A stretch of 64,000 nucleotides of DNA from Roseiarcus sp036489975 (GCA_036489975.1 DASXES010000058.1:3393-67392), one strand, 5' to 3'; shown: positions 15,699 to 24,493, counted from the stretch's first letter. Notes: a model not told the origin generated them from the letters alone. A program made the numbers and translations.

Positions 15699-17522
15699 CT
15701 ACTCCACCGTCACCGATTTCGCCAGATTGCGCGGCTGGTCGGCGTCCTTACCCATGATGACCGCGGTGTGATAGGCGAGCATCTGGATCGGCGCCGCATA
15801 GACGATCGGAGCGAAATTGACCGCCATCTCGGGCATCGGCAGGACATGCTCGATCGCCACCCCAGCCTCCTCGGCCGCATGGCTGTCGCCGATCAGAATG
15901 AGGCGCCCGCCCCGCGCCGCGACTTCCTGCATGTTGGACACTGTCTTTTCGAACACCGCATCGCGCGGCGCGATGACGATCACCGGCATCGCTTCGTCGA
16001 TGAGCGCGATCGGGCCATGCTTGAGTTCACCCGCTGCATAGCCTTCTGCGTGTATGTAGCTCAATTCCTTTAGTTTCAGCGCCCCTTCCAACGCCAGAGG
16101 ATAGGCTGTGCCGCGCCCCAGATAGAGCACATCGCGGGCGCGGGCGATCACATGCGCGAGCTTCTCCGCGATGGGCTCGAGCTTGAGCGCCTCGGCGAGC
16201 AGGCCGGGCGTCGCGACGAGTTCGCCGATGAGCCGCCCCTCGGCCGCCTCGTCGATTGCCCCGCGCGCCTTGCCGAGGCCGATCGCCAGAGCCGCCAGCG
16301 CCGCGAGCTGGCAGGTGAAGGCCTTGGTCGAGGCGACGCCGATCTCCGGGCCGGCGAGCGTCGGCGCCGCCGCGTCGGTGAGCCGCGCGATGCTGGAACC
16401 CGGCACGTTGACGACGCCAATCGTCTTCGCACCCCTCTCCTTCACGTAACGCAGCGACGCCAGCGTGTCAGCCGTCTCGCCCGATTGCGAGACAACAATG
16501 GTCAAGCCCCCGTCGTCGACGGGCGCTTCGCGGTAGCGGTATTCGGACGCGACGTCGATCTCGACCGGCAGACGCGCCCAGCGCTCGATCCAATATTTGG
16601 CGACCAGCCCGGCAATGTAGGCGGTGCCGCAGGCAACGATCGTCACGCGATTGAGCCGCGTCGGATCAACCGGCCAGGCGAAGGGTTTCAACTTAAGCGC
16701 CGCCATGTCGATGTAACGGGCGATAGTGTGGCCGACCACTTCCGGCTGCTCGTGGATCTCCTTGGCCATGAAGTGCCGGTAATTGCCCTTTTCCGCGAGC
16801 AGGCTGCCGGCGGGGCTGCGCTGGATGCGTCGCTTGACCGGCTTGCCGCCGGCCTCCCGAATGTCCGCGCCTTCGCGGGTCAGCACCACCCAGTCGCCTT
16901 CCTCGAGATAGGCAATGCGATCAGTGAACGGGGCGAGCGCGAGGGCGTCCGAGCCCAGATACATCTCGCCCTCGCCGTAGCCGATGGCCAGCGGGGCGCC
17001 CTGGCGGGCGCCAATCAGGAGATCCTCCGCGCCCTCGAACAGATAGACGAGCGCAAACGCTCCACGGAGCCGGCCGAGCGCTGCGTGAACCGCCTCTGGA
17101 GGTGATTTGCCCCTGGCGAGTTCGTCCTCGACGACAAACGCGGCAATCTCGGAATCGGTCTCGGTCGCAAACGCATAGCCCTTGGCGGCGAGTTCGTGCC
17201 GCAAAGCCCGGAAATTCTCGATGATGCCGTTGTGGACGACCACGAGCCTCGGCGAGGCATGCGGATGGGCGTTGGCTTCCGTCGGCCTGCCGTGCGTCGC
17301 CCAGCGCGTGTGGCCGATGCCGATTGCCCCGCCAAGCGGCGCAGCGGCAAGCTTCGCCTCGAGGTTCTTGAGCTTGCCCTCGGCGCGCCGCCGCTCCAGC
17401 TTACCGTTCTCGAGCGTCGCCACGCCGGCGGAATCATAGCCGCGATATTCGAGCCGCTTCAGCGCATCGATAATCGAGCCCGCGACCGGCCCGGTCCCGA
17501 GAATCCCGACAATGCCACACAT
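15699..17522 (-). CDS. glmS: Glutamine--fructose-6-phosphate aminotransferase (isomerizing)
   Basis: GlmS makes glucosamine-6-phosphate from fructose-6-phosphate and glutamine, the first step toward UDP-GlcNAc for peptidoglycan and LPS. The true start is the ATG at 17522, because the mature N-terminus must be Cys (MCGIVGILG), the nucleophile of the class II glutaminase; the frame remains open upstream. The 607-residue product has the glutaminase domain (about 2-220, with GHTRWATHG) and two SIS sugar-isomerase domains (about 280-420 and 455-595; SQSGETADTLASLR, EIGVASTKAF). It ends with the canonical DQPRNLAKSVTVE. Normal length for the family; apparently monocistronic. Confidence 0.98.
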   Translation of the reverse strand: MCGIVGILGTGPVAGSIIDALKRLEYRGYDSAGVATLENGKLERRRAEGKLKNLEAKLAAAPLGGAIGIGHTRWATHGRPTEANAHPHASPRLVVVHNGIIENFRALRHELAAKGYAFATETDSEIAAFVVEDELARGKSPPEAVHAALGRLRGAFALVYLFEGAEDLLIGARQGAPLAIGYGEGEMYLGSDALALAPFTDRIAYLEEGDWVVLTREGADIREAGGKPVKRRIQRSPAGSLLAEKGNYRHFMAKEIHEQPEVVGHTIARYIDMAALKLKPFAWPVDPTRLNRVTIVACGTAYIAGLVAKYWIERWARLPVEIDVASEYRYREAPVDDGGLTIVVSQSGETADTLASLRYVKERGAKTIGVVNVPGSSIARLTDAAAPTLAGPEIGVASTKAFTCQLAALAALAIGLGKARGAIDEAAEGRLIGELVATPGLLAEALKLEPIAEKLAHVIARARDVLYLGRGTAYPLALEGALKLKELSYIHAEGYAAGELKHGPIALIDEAMPVIVIAPRDAVFEKTVSNMQEVAARGGRLILIGDSHAAEEAGVAIEHVLPMPEMAVNFAPIVYAAPIQMLAYHTAVIMGKDADQPRNLAKSVTVE

Positions 17523-18071
17523 CCAAAAGTCCTTGTCTGAAATCGCTTCCGCTTGCCGAGGCCTTAGGCCACGGGCGGCCCCCACAACAAGTCAAATTCG
17601 GTGAAGGAAAGGTGAAGTTCGAGGTCGCCAGCAGACCGGGGCTCTGGACCGCAAAGACACCGCCCACACGCTACCGCCCTCCCCGTTCCTGACTGGGAAG
17701 CCGGCGCTCGTCAGCGTCGGAGCGGGGTACATCTGGCCTGGATGAACGAAGCTAATCGACGGCCGCGAGCAGGGCTGGGGCGCGAGCAGGGGGACGCCAG
17801 CGGGTTGGGGCGCCGCGGTTGCTCACAACAAAATGCGGCGCCAAATTCTGGGCGCCACGGATACGCCCGTCTCGCTTGATCGTCGGGCGGCGTTAACTCT
17901 GCGCGACGCCTCTGGGGAACCGTGAGGATTCACCATCTGGCGAGCCGGGATTGTCAAATCTTGGGTTGAGAGGTTTCAAACCACTTGACGAAATTGATAC
18001 ATTATGTTTGGTTGCAATCGATCAAATCCAATCCTCGACATTAAAGATCGAAGATTTGCCTGGAGGCGGCG
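17523..18071. other. Intergenic region between glmS and the small secreted protein gene
   Basis: A 549-bp divergent gap carrying the promoters of glmS (minus) and of the plus-strand small gene. From 17940 on it becomes A/T-rich (TTGTCAAATC, CTTGACGAAATTGATACATTATG), consistent with a promoter for the plus-strand gene, but spacing to a -10 is not decisive. No gene seen. Confidence 0.4.
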
Positions 18072-18275
18072 ATGAAGTTCTTAGCATTGGTGAGCGGGTC
18101 TTTCGTATTCGTTGCAACGGCCGCCCAGGCCATGCCGACCTGCGGGACCAACCCCTTTTCTTGTCTGGTCGGCGCCCCGGCCCCTTCGATCGGCGCGGGC
18201 GTCCCGGTCGCGCTCGCCGCGGGCGCGGTGCTATGCGGCATGATGCTCTTGAAGCTTTGGCGGCGCCAGTCCTGA
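18072..18275 (+). CDS. Small secreted protein with PAPSIGAG-type C-terminal anchor-like tail
   Basis: A 67-residue protein with a strong Shine-Dalgarno (TGGAGG) just upstream. It has an N-terminal signal peptide (FLALVSGSFVFVATAAQA), a short loop with two cysteines (CGTNPFSC), and then APAPSIGAGVPVALAAGAVL, a hydrophobic helix and a basic end (KLWRRQS). The order motif, transmembrane helix, Arg cluster is the architecture of exosortase-type sorting signals, although the motif is not PEP. Similar PAPxIGAG-type tails are, as I recall, common in small Alphaproteobacterial proteins of unknown function. Likely envelope; role unknown. Confidence 0.65.
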   Translation: MKFLALVSGSFVFVATAAQAMPTCGTNPFSCLVGAPAPSIGAGVPVALAAGAVLCGMMLLKLWRRQS

Positions 18276-18374
18276 GGCGCTCTCGAACCGAAGGCTCGGC
18301 CTCATTCGAATTGCGACAGCATTCGTAGGGACCTTGTGGAGTTCGGAATCCAGCATTTCCGAAGCGGGAAGCGC

Positions 18375-18707
18375 ATGCGCGGCCATGTCTTACTTTACGC
18401 GGTTGGATTATCTTTGGCGATCGGCGTCGCAGACCCATGCGCCGGAGCGGTTCAGCCCCAAGGCGCCATTGTTCGGTCAGCGTCGGACCATAACTCGGAT
18501 CAAGATACACATGATCTCGGTTTTTTTGCGCCCGCCGCCACTTCTGACGATCCGGCTCCGCAGCCTTCATCGGCGTCGACCGCGGGCGGCGCCGAGGCCG
18601 TGCCTGAACTGCCGATTTGGGCGATGATGTTCGTTTGCTTCCTGGGCCTTGCCTTGGCGGGGCTCAAAAAGGGCCGTAAAGACCGCTTGTCGCCCGGAAT
18701 CGAGTGA
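18375..18707 (+). CDS. Secreted protein with PEP-CTERM-like (PEL variant) tail
   Basis: A 110-residue product from the ATG at 18375 (GCGGGAAG upstream); a GTG at 18336 would add 13 residues before the signal peptide (LLYAVGLSLAIGVADPCAGA). The middle is short, polar and Ser/Ala/Asp-rich. The tail reads VPELPIWAMM, a hydrophobic helix (FVCFLGLALAGL) and KKGRKDR. This is the PEP-CTERM layout with Leu replacing the second Pro, a variation seen in Alphaproteobacterial members. It lies about 100 bp after the previous small gene, on the same strand. A client of the exosortase at 13861-14754 is a reasonable inference. Confidence 0.68.
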   Translation: MRGHVLLYAVGLSLAIGVADPCAGAVQPQGAIVRSASDHNSDQDTHDLGFFAPAATSDDPAPQPSSASTAGGAEAVPELPIWAMMFVCFLGLALAGLKKGRKDRLSPGIE

Positions 18708-18781
18708 AGCTGGAGCGCCCAACCGGCCTCGCCTCCGCTCAACCCGAATTGCAAAAAACTCCCGAACCGGGACCCCATCCA

Positions 18782-19516
18782 TCAGCGTGAATGGGCGCAA
18801 GTCCTCACTTGCGCCCATAGCGCCGCGTCGAGCGCGCGGTAGCCGGCCAGGGACCAGTGCGTGCCGTCGCTCCGATATTCGCGCCGCAGTTTGCCGCCCG
18901 CGTCGCGGAACAGGCGGTTCGCGTCAAGCACCTCCATGCCCTGCGCACGAGCCTCGAGGGCGATCGCATCGCCAATTCTGGTCATGAGGGTTTCCTGCTT
19001 CGATCCCATCAGTGCGCGCTTCCACAGTTCCAAGTCGATCGGGGGAACAATGGTGAGCACGATCACCCGGGACGCGCCCGCTCGACGGGCGTCCTCGCCA
19101 ATTGCGATCACCGCGCGCGCCGCGCGAGCGATTGTCTCTTCCCGCAGGGGCTTGGACTGAAACACGGCGGCGGTGGCGTCGTTGCCGCCAGCCTGGATCA
19201 CCACCACATCCGCGCGGGCTGTGGCGATCTGATCGCGAACCGCCGGTTCGATATTCGCCGCCGCTTCTCCCGCGAAGCCCAGTCGGCCGATCCGCCAGCC
19301 GGAACGCGCCTCAACCGGCCAGCGGGCGATGCGTGAATCGCCCACCAAGAGAAGCGTGCATCGCGCGTCGCTCTCGCCTGTCCAATGAATGGGCGCCTGC
19401 AGGCGCCTTGGTTCAAGCCGGCTCAATTTGAAAGTGCGATAGGCGAAATAAGCCGCGACATATCCGGCGGGAGCAAACAGAAACGCCACCGCCAGCAAAG
19501 CGAAAAGCCATGTCAA
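18782..19516 (-). CDS. SGNH/GDSL hydrolase, membrane-anchored
   Basis: A 244-residue protein with an N-terminal transmembrane anchor (residues 3-25) and an extracytoplasmic SGNH esterase domain. Block I is GDSR (Ser61), block III GGND (110-113), and block V contains DGTHWSLAGY (Asp217, His220), so the catalytic set looks complete. Substrates of such enzymes are commonly acyl or acetyl esters on lipids or polysaccharides. Its start overlaps the stop of the upstream PEP-CTERM gene by 4 bp, which suggests joint production and perhaps a shared role in envelope or exopolysaccharide modification. Confidence 0.82.
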   Translation of the reverse strand: MTWLFALLAVAFLFAPAGYVAAYFAYRTFKLSRLEPRRLQAPIHWTGESDARCTLLLVGDSRIARWPVEARSGWRIGRLGFAGEAAANIEPAVRDQIATARADVVVIQAGGNDATAAVFQSKPLREETIARAARAVIAIGEDARRAGASRVIVLTIVPPIDLELWKRALMGSKQETLMTRIGDAIALEARAQGMEVLDANRLFRDAGGKLRREYRSDGTHWSLAGYRALDAALWAQVRTCAHSR

Positions 19517-20244
19517 CCGGACGCGGCCCCGCGCCCCCCGCGATGGGCGAAAATGCCGAGGCCAGCGAAGCCAAGCGCCATCATAAGCCAGGTCGAGGGC
19601 TCCGGCGCGGCGTCGACACGCATCTGAAATGCATCGTCGGATGGCCAGGGATCGACGCCTTCATTGAGGAAAAAGGCTTCATTCGTAAGATTCGACTCGA
19701 GATAGTTGCCGGCGACGCCGGGACCCGATACGTCACGCGTAATTCCCCAGGCGACCGCAGCGTCGCCGCTGTCTTCCGTGGAGATTTCGATCCAGTAGAG
19801 CGAATTGGGGTTGAGCCAATCGCCGGAAAACTCATCATATCGTTCAACGGTCGGGTCCAGCCGCAAGCTGGTCAGCGGAAGCGTGACTGACTCTATCACC
19901 GATCCCCAGCCGCGAACCGAACCGTCGACGGACATCAGGCCGTTGATCGGGTCAAAGGACAGGTCGGAAAGAGGAATGCCTCCGTCAAGGCTGACGGTGT
20001 AGGTGTCGCCGGGGGAGGGGGCTTGAAGATAGATGCTGGAAAGGGAGAGCGCGATATCGACACGAACCGCGGAGGCTCCGGTTGTGAAAGTCGCGGCCAA
20101 CGGCGGTCCGAAAATGGTGCTTGCGGGAAAAGAATAGGCGCCAGCGAGGCTGTCGAAAATGACCGCTCTGGCCGAGGCGAACGAAGCGAACGACAGCGTG
20201 AAAGCCGTCACGGCTGAGGCCACGAGCAACGTTCGAGACCGCAT
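19513..20244 (-). CDS. PEP-CTERM domain protein
   Basis: A 243-residue secreted protein with a signal peptide (TLLVASAVTAFTLSFASFASA), a beta-rich body (about 27-215) with repeated Ser/Asp/Thr strands, and a textbook PEP-CTERM tail (APEPSTWLMMALGFAGLGIF, then a basic HRGGRG end). The tail is the recognition site for exosortase, encoded 5 kb away on the same strand. The body resembles the choice-of-anchor type domains that often carry PEP-CTERM tails. It is the first gene of a two-gene operon with the SGNH hydrolase. Confidence 0.87.
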   Translation of the reverse strand: MRSRTLLVASAVTAFTLSFASFASARAVIFDSLAGAYSFPASTIFGPPLAATFTTGASAVRVDIALSLSSIYLQAPSPGDTYTVSLDGGIPLSDLSFDPINGLMSVDGSVRGWGSVIESVTLPLTSLRLDPTVERYDEFSGDWLNPNSLYWIEISTEDSGDAAVAWGITRDVSGPGVAGNYLESNLTNEAFFLNEGVDPWPSDDAFQMRVDAAPEPSTWLMMALGFAGLGIFAHRGGRGAASG

Positions 20245-20637
20245 TTGTCTTTCCCCATAGAACGACAGAGCGCGGTTTTATTATTGTCGGTTCAATCGTG
20301 AGTCGCAAGGCCCCACATATGCCACCCCCTGTTGCGCCAGAACCCAACGTCCGGGCGTGATTTGGAAGACGCGGCTGAATGTGCGTCGTCGCTTTGGGTG
20401 ACGACGGCGGACCTCCTGACCGCTTGCCGCGCGCTATCCTAGTCGTCCCACCTGCTCGCCCACAGCCGTCGATGATTTTTGCTGAAAACAGGGGAATACC
20501 CTTTTTTATTCTTGATCTGTTCTCTTTTCTCCCCTATGACCCCTGACGCAAGACGCCGACGAGGTCGCCAAAGCCGGAACCGACTGAGGCGGCGTCAGGT
20601 CAATCTTGGTGGCCGCAGGCGCGCTGGGGACCAAAAC

Positions 20638-20784
20638 ATGAACGCTACGGGTCAAATTGCCGTGACGCTGGCCGCGCTGGTCGGCTTCGGCCGCATCTTC
20701 CTGGCCGATGAAGGCGCCGGTCACCGGCTCAGCGGCTGTCTCATTCTCGTCGGCCTTGTGGGCAAGGTCGCGCTATCGATTTGA
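20638..20784 (+). CDS. Very small hydrophobic ORF (doubtful)
   Basis: A 48-codon frame from the ATG at 20638 with two hydrophobic stretches (IAVTLAALVGFGRIFLA and LSGCLILVGLVGKVALSI). GCGCTGGGGA lies upstream as a weak ribosome-binding site. No family recognised. It is reported because hydrophobic composition in a GC-rich intergenic region is not what random frames usually give, but evidence is thin. Confidence 0.22.
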   Translation: MNATGQIAVTLAALVGFGRIFLADEGAGHRLSGCLILVGLVGKVALSI

Positions 20785-21128
20785 CCGGGATGACGCCCGC
20801 TGAGATCGCGGGGCCGCTTGGCGGCTGATAAGGCCGTTCCCGTCATCTTCTGAGGCGGCGATCATCCATGGTCGCAGGTTGACCTCGCGGCCATGAAACT
20901 TTGGCGCAGCTGGCGCCGCGGTCCATCCGCGAGCGCAAACCGCGGCGCGGCGGATGATCTTCTCTTGGCCGCGGGAACCGGCGGCTTTCTCGCCGGAGCG
21001 GCCGAAAGACGAAGCCGTTCGGACTTCTCTACAAGCTCGTCGAGCCGCCAATGACCTTGCTTCTCTTGGGCGCTGCTTTGCTCGAAAGCATGGTTCGCGA
21101 GCGGCAGCCGCGGGTCGCAACTGCTTGA

Positions 21129-21234
21129 TAATTCCAAGACTCGATGATCGGAACCGATCATCGACTTGATGGCCGAAGCGCGAATGCGCGCCCGCGACGA
21201 TTGCGCGGATCGAAGCGCGATGCGTCGCGCTCAA
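21129..21234 (-). repeat. Interspersed repeat, copy B (106 bp) with an internal 24-nt perfect palindrome
   Basis: This is the reverse-strand counterpart of 11246-11332. It contains 19 extra nucleotides that create a 24-nt perfect inverted repeat at 21141-21164 (two 11-nt arms around AA). Copy A retains only one arm. The element lies 170 bp upstream of the tannase-like gene. Confidence 0.72.
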
Positions 21235-21404
21235 ATAGAACCGGGATAAGGCGCTCGGCGAACAGGCGAGCAATGTCGGATTGCGACATCGCTTGCACGC
21301 GCTTTTGGCGGATGCCCACATTTACTTCGCCACCCTCCCGCGCGCCAATAGCTGGCAGGAACGCCGGGCCCGTTCACGGCCCCGAAAAGATTGGGAGGAT
21401 GGAT

Positions 21405-23039
21405 ATGTCCGAAGGTGCGCGCGACACGCGTTTTGCACGGAAAGCCGTGCTCGCCGCGGCGGTCTCCGTCGCCGCGCTTGGCTGCGCGGCTCCGGCTTTC
21501 GCCGCCTCGTGCGAGGGCCTGGTCAGCCTCAAGCTGCCCGACACGACGATCGAGACGGCGCAATCGATTCCGGCCGGCGACTACACGGGCTCGGACAAAG
21601 TGACCCGAAAGGGCGTGCCTGCGTTCTGCCGCGTGACGGCCACCGTCAAGGACGCCCCCGATTCCGCCATTCGCATCGAAATGTGGCTGCCGAAGGAGGG
21701 GTGGACCGGCGTCTTCCACGGTAACGGCAACGGCGGCTACGCCGGCGTTATCGCCTACGATTACGGAGCGATGGAGGCTGGCCTGAAGCGTGGCTACGCC
21801 ACCGCCATCACCGACATGGGAACAGCGCCTGCGACCCCGCTCGACGGGGATGCGCTCGTCGGCCATCCGCAGAAATGGAAGGACTGGGGGATCCTCTCGA
21901 CCCACGTGATGGCGGTCGTTGGCAAGGACATCGCCAAAGCCTTCTACGGCGTCGAGCCAAAGCGCGCCTACTATACGGGTTGTTCCACCGGGGGCCAGCA
22001 GGGCATCGTCGAAGCCCAATACTATCCGGAGGATTTCGACGGCGTTCTCGTTGGCGACCCCGTCGTCAACAGAACGTGGGGTCACCTCGTTGCGGTGACG
22101 GACTACGCGGCCGCAAACCTCAAGCCCGGCCACAAGCTCTCCGACGCCAAGCTCGCGCTACTGACCAAATCGGCCGTGGCGGCGTGCGGCGCGAGAAATA
22201 ACGGCCTCAAGTCGGACCCGTTCATCGCCGATCCCACCGGCTGCAACTTCGATCCTTCCGTTCTGATATGCAAGGGCGCCGCGGCCGACGCTTGCCTGAC
22301 GCCGGAGGAAGCGGAAACCGCGGCGGCGTTTTACGCTGGGCCGACCGATCCCACGGGCAAGCCGATTTTCTACGGCTGGCCTCCCGGAAGCGAGGCGGGC
22401 GGTTTCAACTGGGCCTTCATCGAGGCGCCCGGAAACGCGCCGGGCGAGCCGGCGTTTGACGGTCTTTTCAAGTGGGTCTTTGGCGCCGATTGGAAGTGGC
22501 GCGATTTCGACCTCGAGCGGGACATGCCCAAGGTCGACGCAAAGCTCGGGGCGATTCTCAACGGCGCGACGACGGGAGACCTGAGCAAGTTTCGCGAGCG
22601 TGGCGGAAAGATGATCATCTACCAAGGCTGGGCGGATCCGATCGTGCCGCCCCTCCAGACCGTTGCGTTCTACAAGGCCATCTCTGCCAAATTCGGAGGC
22701 GATCAAGCCGCGCAAGGATTCGCCCGGCTGTTCCTCGTGCCGGGCTTTGGACACTGCTTCGGCGGCGCCGGCCCAAATCGGTTCGACTCCGCGGCCTTTG
22801 GCGGATTGGGCCCGCCGTCGACTGACGCCGGCCACGACGCTTTCACTGCGCTCGCTCACTGGGTGGAGGATGGAGCCGCCCCCCCTCAAATCGTTGCGAC
22901 AAAATTTGTCGGCGACGATCCGGCTAAGGGCGTCGCGATGCAGCGCCCGCTTTGTCCCTATCCGCAAAAGGCCTGGTACAAAGGCGGCGGAGACCCGGAT
23001 ATCGCCGCGAATTTCACCTGCGCTGTTGAAGGCAAATAG
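21405..23039 (+). CDS. Tannase/feruloyl esterase family secreted hydrolase
   Basis: A 544-residue enzyme. The ATG at 21405 is chosen because GGGAGG (21393-21398) is spaced 6 bp from it; the ATG at 21399 abuts that site. A signal peptide (AVLAAAVSVAALGCAAPAFA) directs export. The family catalytic pattern is visible: nucleophile in YYTGCSTGGQQG, Asp in GWADPIVPP, and His in PGFGHCFGG. The Cys residues next to Ser and His form the CS-D-HC disulfide typical of this family. It hydrolyses aromatic acid esters (gallate or hydroxycinnamate esters are the known substrates). A binding-protein gene follows 29 bp downstream. Confidence 0.88.
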   Translation: MSEGARDTRFARKAVLAAAVSVAALGCAAPAFAASCEGLVSLKLPDTTIETAQSIPAGDYTGSDKVTRKGVPAFCRVTATVKDAPDSAIRIEMWLPKEGWTGVFHGNGNGGYAGVIAYDYGAMEAGLKRGYATAITDMGTAPATPLDGDALVGHPQKWKDWGILSTHVMAVVGKDIAKAFYGVEPKRAYYTGCSTGGQQGIVEAQYYPEDFDGVLVGDPVVNRTWGHLVAVTDYAAANLKPGHKLSDAKLALLTKSAVAACGARNNGLKSDPFIADPTGCNFDPSVLICKGAAADACLTPEEAETAAAFYAGPTDPTGKPIFYGWPPGSEAGGFNWAFIEAPGNAPGEPAFDGLFKWVFGADWKWRDFDLERDMPKVDAKLGAILNGATTGDLSKFRERGGKMIIYQGWADPIVPPLQTVAFYKAISAKFGGDQAAQGFARLFLVPGFGHCFGGAGPNRFDSAAFGGLGPPSTDAGHDAFTALAHWVEDGAAPPQIVATKFVGDDPAKGVAMQRPLCPYPQKAWYKGGGDPDIAANFTCAVEGK

Positions 23040-23068
23040 CCGCGCGATCGACGGCGGAGGAAACGGGA

Positions 23069-24271
23069 ATGACATTCAGCAAATGGCTGGCGGTCTCGGC
23101 CGCGCTCATAGGCTCGCTCGCGCCGCTGTCGGCGCGAGCGGCGGACAAGGTCGTCATCGGCGACATTGACGATCTCTCGGGCGTCTATGCCGACGTGAAC
23201 GGGCCGAGGGCTGTCGAGGGAATCAAGATGGCGATCGCCGATTTCGGCGGCAGCGTGCTTGGCCAGCCGATCGAGTTCCTGACCGCGGACCACCAGAACA
23301 AGCCCGACATCGGCGCGAGCAAGTTCCGCGAATGGGCCGACACCAAGGGGCTCACCATGCTGCTCGGCGGCTCCAACACCGGCGTGAGCCTGGCGCTCGC
23401 GCCGATCGCCAAGGAAAGGAAGATTCCGCTGTTCGCGATCGGCGCCGCGGGCGCGTCGCTGACCGGCAAGGACTGCAACGCCTACATGGTCCACTACGGC
23501 TACGATACGACGGCGCTCGCCAACGGCACGGCGAGGACGATCGTGGATCAAGGCGGCAAATCCTGGTTCTTCATCACGGCGGACTACGCGTTCGGCGCCC
23601 AGCTTCAGCAGGCGGCAAGCAACGTTGTCGACGCGGGCGGGGGCAAGGTCGTGGGCTCCGTGAGGGTCCCGCTCGCGACCTCTGACTTCTCGTCCTATCT
23701 CCTGCAGGCGCAAGGCTCCGGCGCGCAGGTCGTTGGTCTCGCCAACGCCGGCGCCGATTTCTCGAATTCGCTCAAAGCCGCGCACGAATTCGGGCTCACC
23801 AGCACGATGAAGCCGGCGGCGCTCCTCGCCTTCATCACCGACATCCACGCGCTCGGCCTCGAAACGGCGCAGGGCCTCTATCTCACCGCAGCCTGGTACT
23901 GGGACCTCAACCACAAGAGCCGCGCCTTCGGCCAGCGCTTCCTCGACAAGACCGGCGCCATGCCGACCTACAACCAGGCCGCCTATTATTCGGCGACCAT
24001 GACCTATCTCAACGCGGTCAAGGCGGTCGGCGCGACCGACGCCGACAAGGTGATGGATCAATTGCGCAAGACGAAAGTCGACGACATGTACACGAGCGAC
24101 GGAATCATCCGGCCGGACGGTCTGCTGCAGCACTCGATGTATGTGATGCAGGTCAAGACGCCGGCGGAATCGAAGGGCCCATGGGACTATTACAAGCTCG
24201 TCAAGACGATGTCCGGCGAGGAGGCCTATGGATCGCTCGCCGACTCGACCTGTCCCCTGGTCAAGAAATAG
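23069..24271 (+). CDS. Periplasmic ABC-transporter binding protein, LivK/branched-chain type (orphan)
   Basis: A 400-residue type I periplasmic binding protein with a signal peptide (WLAVSAALIGSLAPLSARA). The Peripla_BP_6-type fold is visible as VVIGDIDDLSGVYADVNGP, LLGGSNTGVSLALAPIA and FFITADYAFGAQ. LivK-like proteins of this type often bind aromatic acids as well as amino acids. Coupling with the upstream aromatic esterase gene (29 bp) suggests uptake of the released aromatic acid. No permease or ATPase genes of the LivHMGF kind accompany it here, so it must use components encoded elsewhere. Confidence 0.9.
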   Translation: MTFSKWLAVSAALIGSLAPLSARAADKVVIGDIDDLSGVYADVNGPRAVEGIKMAIADFGGSVLGQPIEFLTADHQNKPDIGASKFREWADTKGLTMLLGGSNTGVSLALAPIAKERKIPLFAIGAAGASLTGKDCNAYMVHYGYDTTALANGTARTIVDQGGKSWFFITADYAFGAQLQQAASNVVDAGGGKVVGSVRVPLATSDFSSYLLQAQGSGAQVVGLANAGADFSNSLKAAHEFGLTSTMKPAALLAFITDIHALGLETAQGLYLTAAWYWDLNHKSRAFGQRFLDKTGAMPTYNQAAYYSATMTYLNAVKAVGATDADKVMDQLRKTKVDDMYTSDGIIRPDGLLQHSMYVMQVKTPAESKGPWDYYKLVKTMSGEEAYGSLADSTCPLVKK

Positions 24272-24493
24272 CGGGCTTAAGGACAGTTCCCCGGCGCGCG
24301 GATCGAAACCGGCATGCGGCCCGCGCGGCTCACCCCAAGTGTACGATTCTGCACGCGACCGGGCGTTTTCAGGGCCTTAAGCTCTATTTTCTGCAACTCC
24401 GACGCAAATGACGATGGCCTAGCCAGGCGCTGGGCGCATGGCCACTAATAACATACTAATTATGTCATATTAAATGCTCCAAAGCGCGAGCCC

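Larger units (their letters stand above)
20245..21404. other. Gene-poor 1.16-kb region
   Basis: It contains the PEP-CTERM promoter side, the repeat copy B (21129-21234) and one short doubtful frame (20638-20784). No other coding region is supported. Several antisense-looking frames are Arg/Ser-rich and read through the repeat, so they are not called. The T-rich stretch at 20490-20540 stands out against the GC-rich surroundings. Confidence 0.45.

Noticed and set aside
15699..15768. glmS-type ribozyme/riboswitch or terminator directly at the glmS end
   Set aside because: The glmS ribozyme belongs to Gram-positive leaders, and the sequence here shows no matching fold or T-tract.
20773..21321. 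Minus-strand frame of 182 codons spanning the repeat copy B
   Set aside because: Its apparent similarity with the plus-strand frame at 11066-11821 comes only from the shared nucleotide repeat, so neither is evidence of a protein.
22158..24133. Long minus-strand frames opposite the tannase-like and LivK-like genes
   Set aside because: They mirror real plus-strand genes with signal peptides and catalytic motifs, and show only Arg/Ala/Gly bias.
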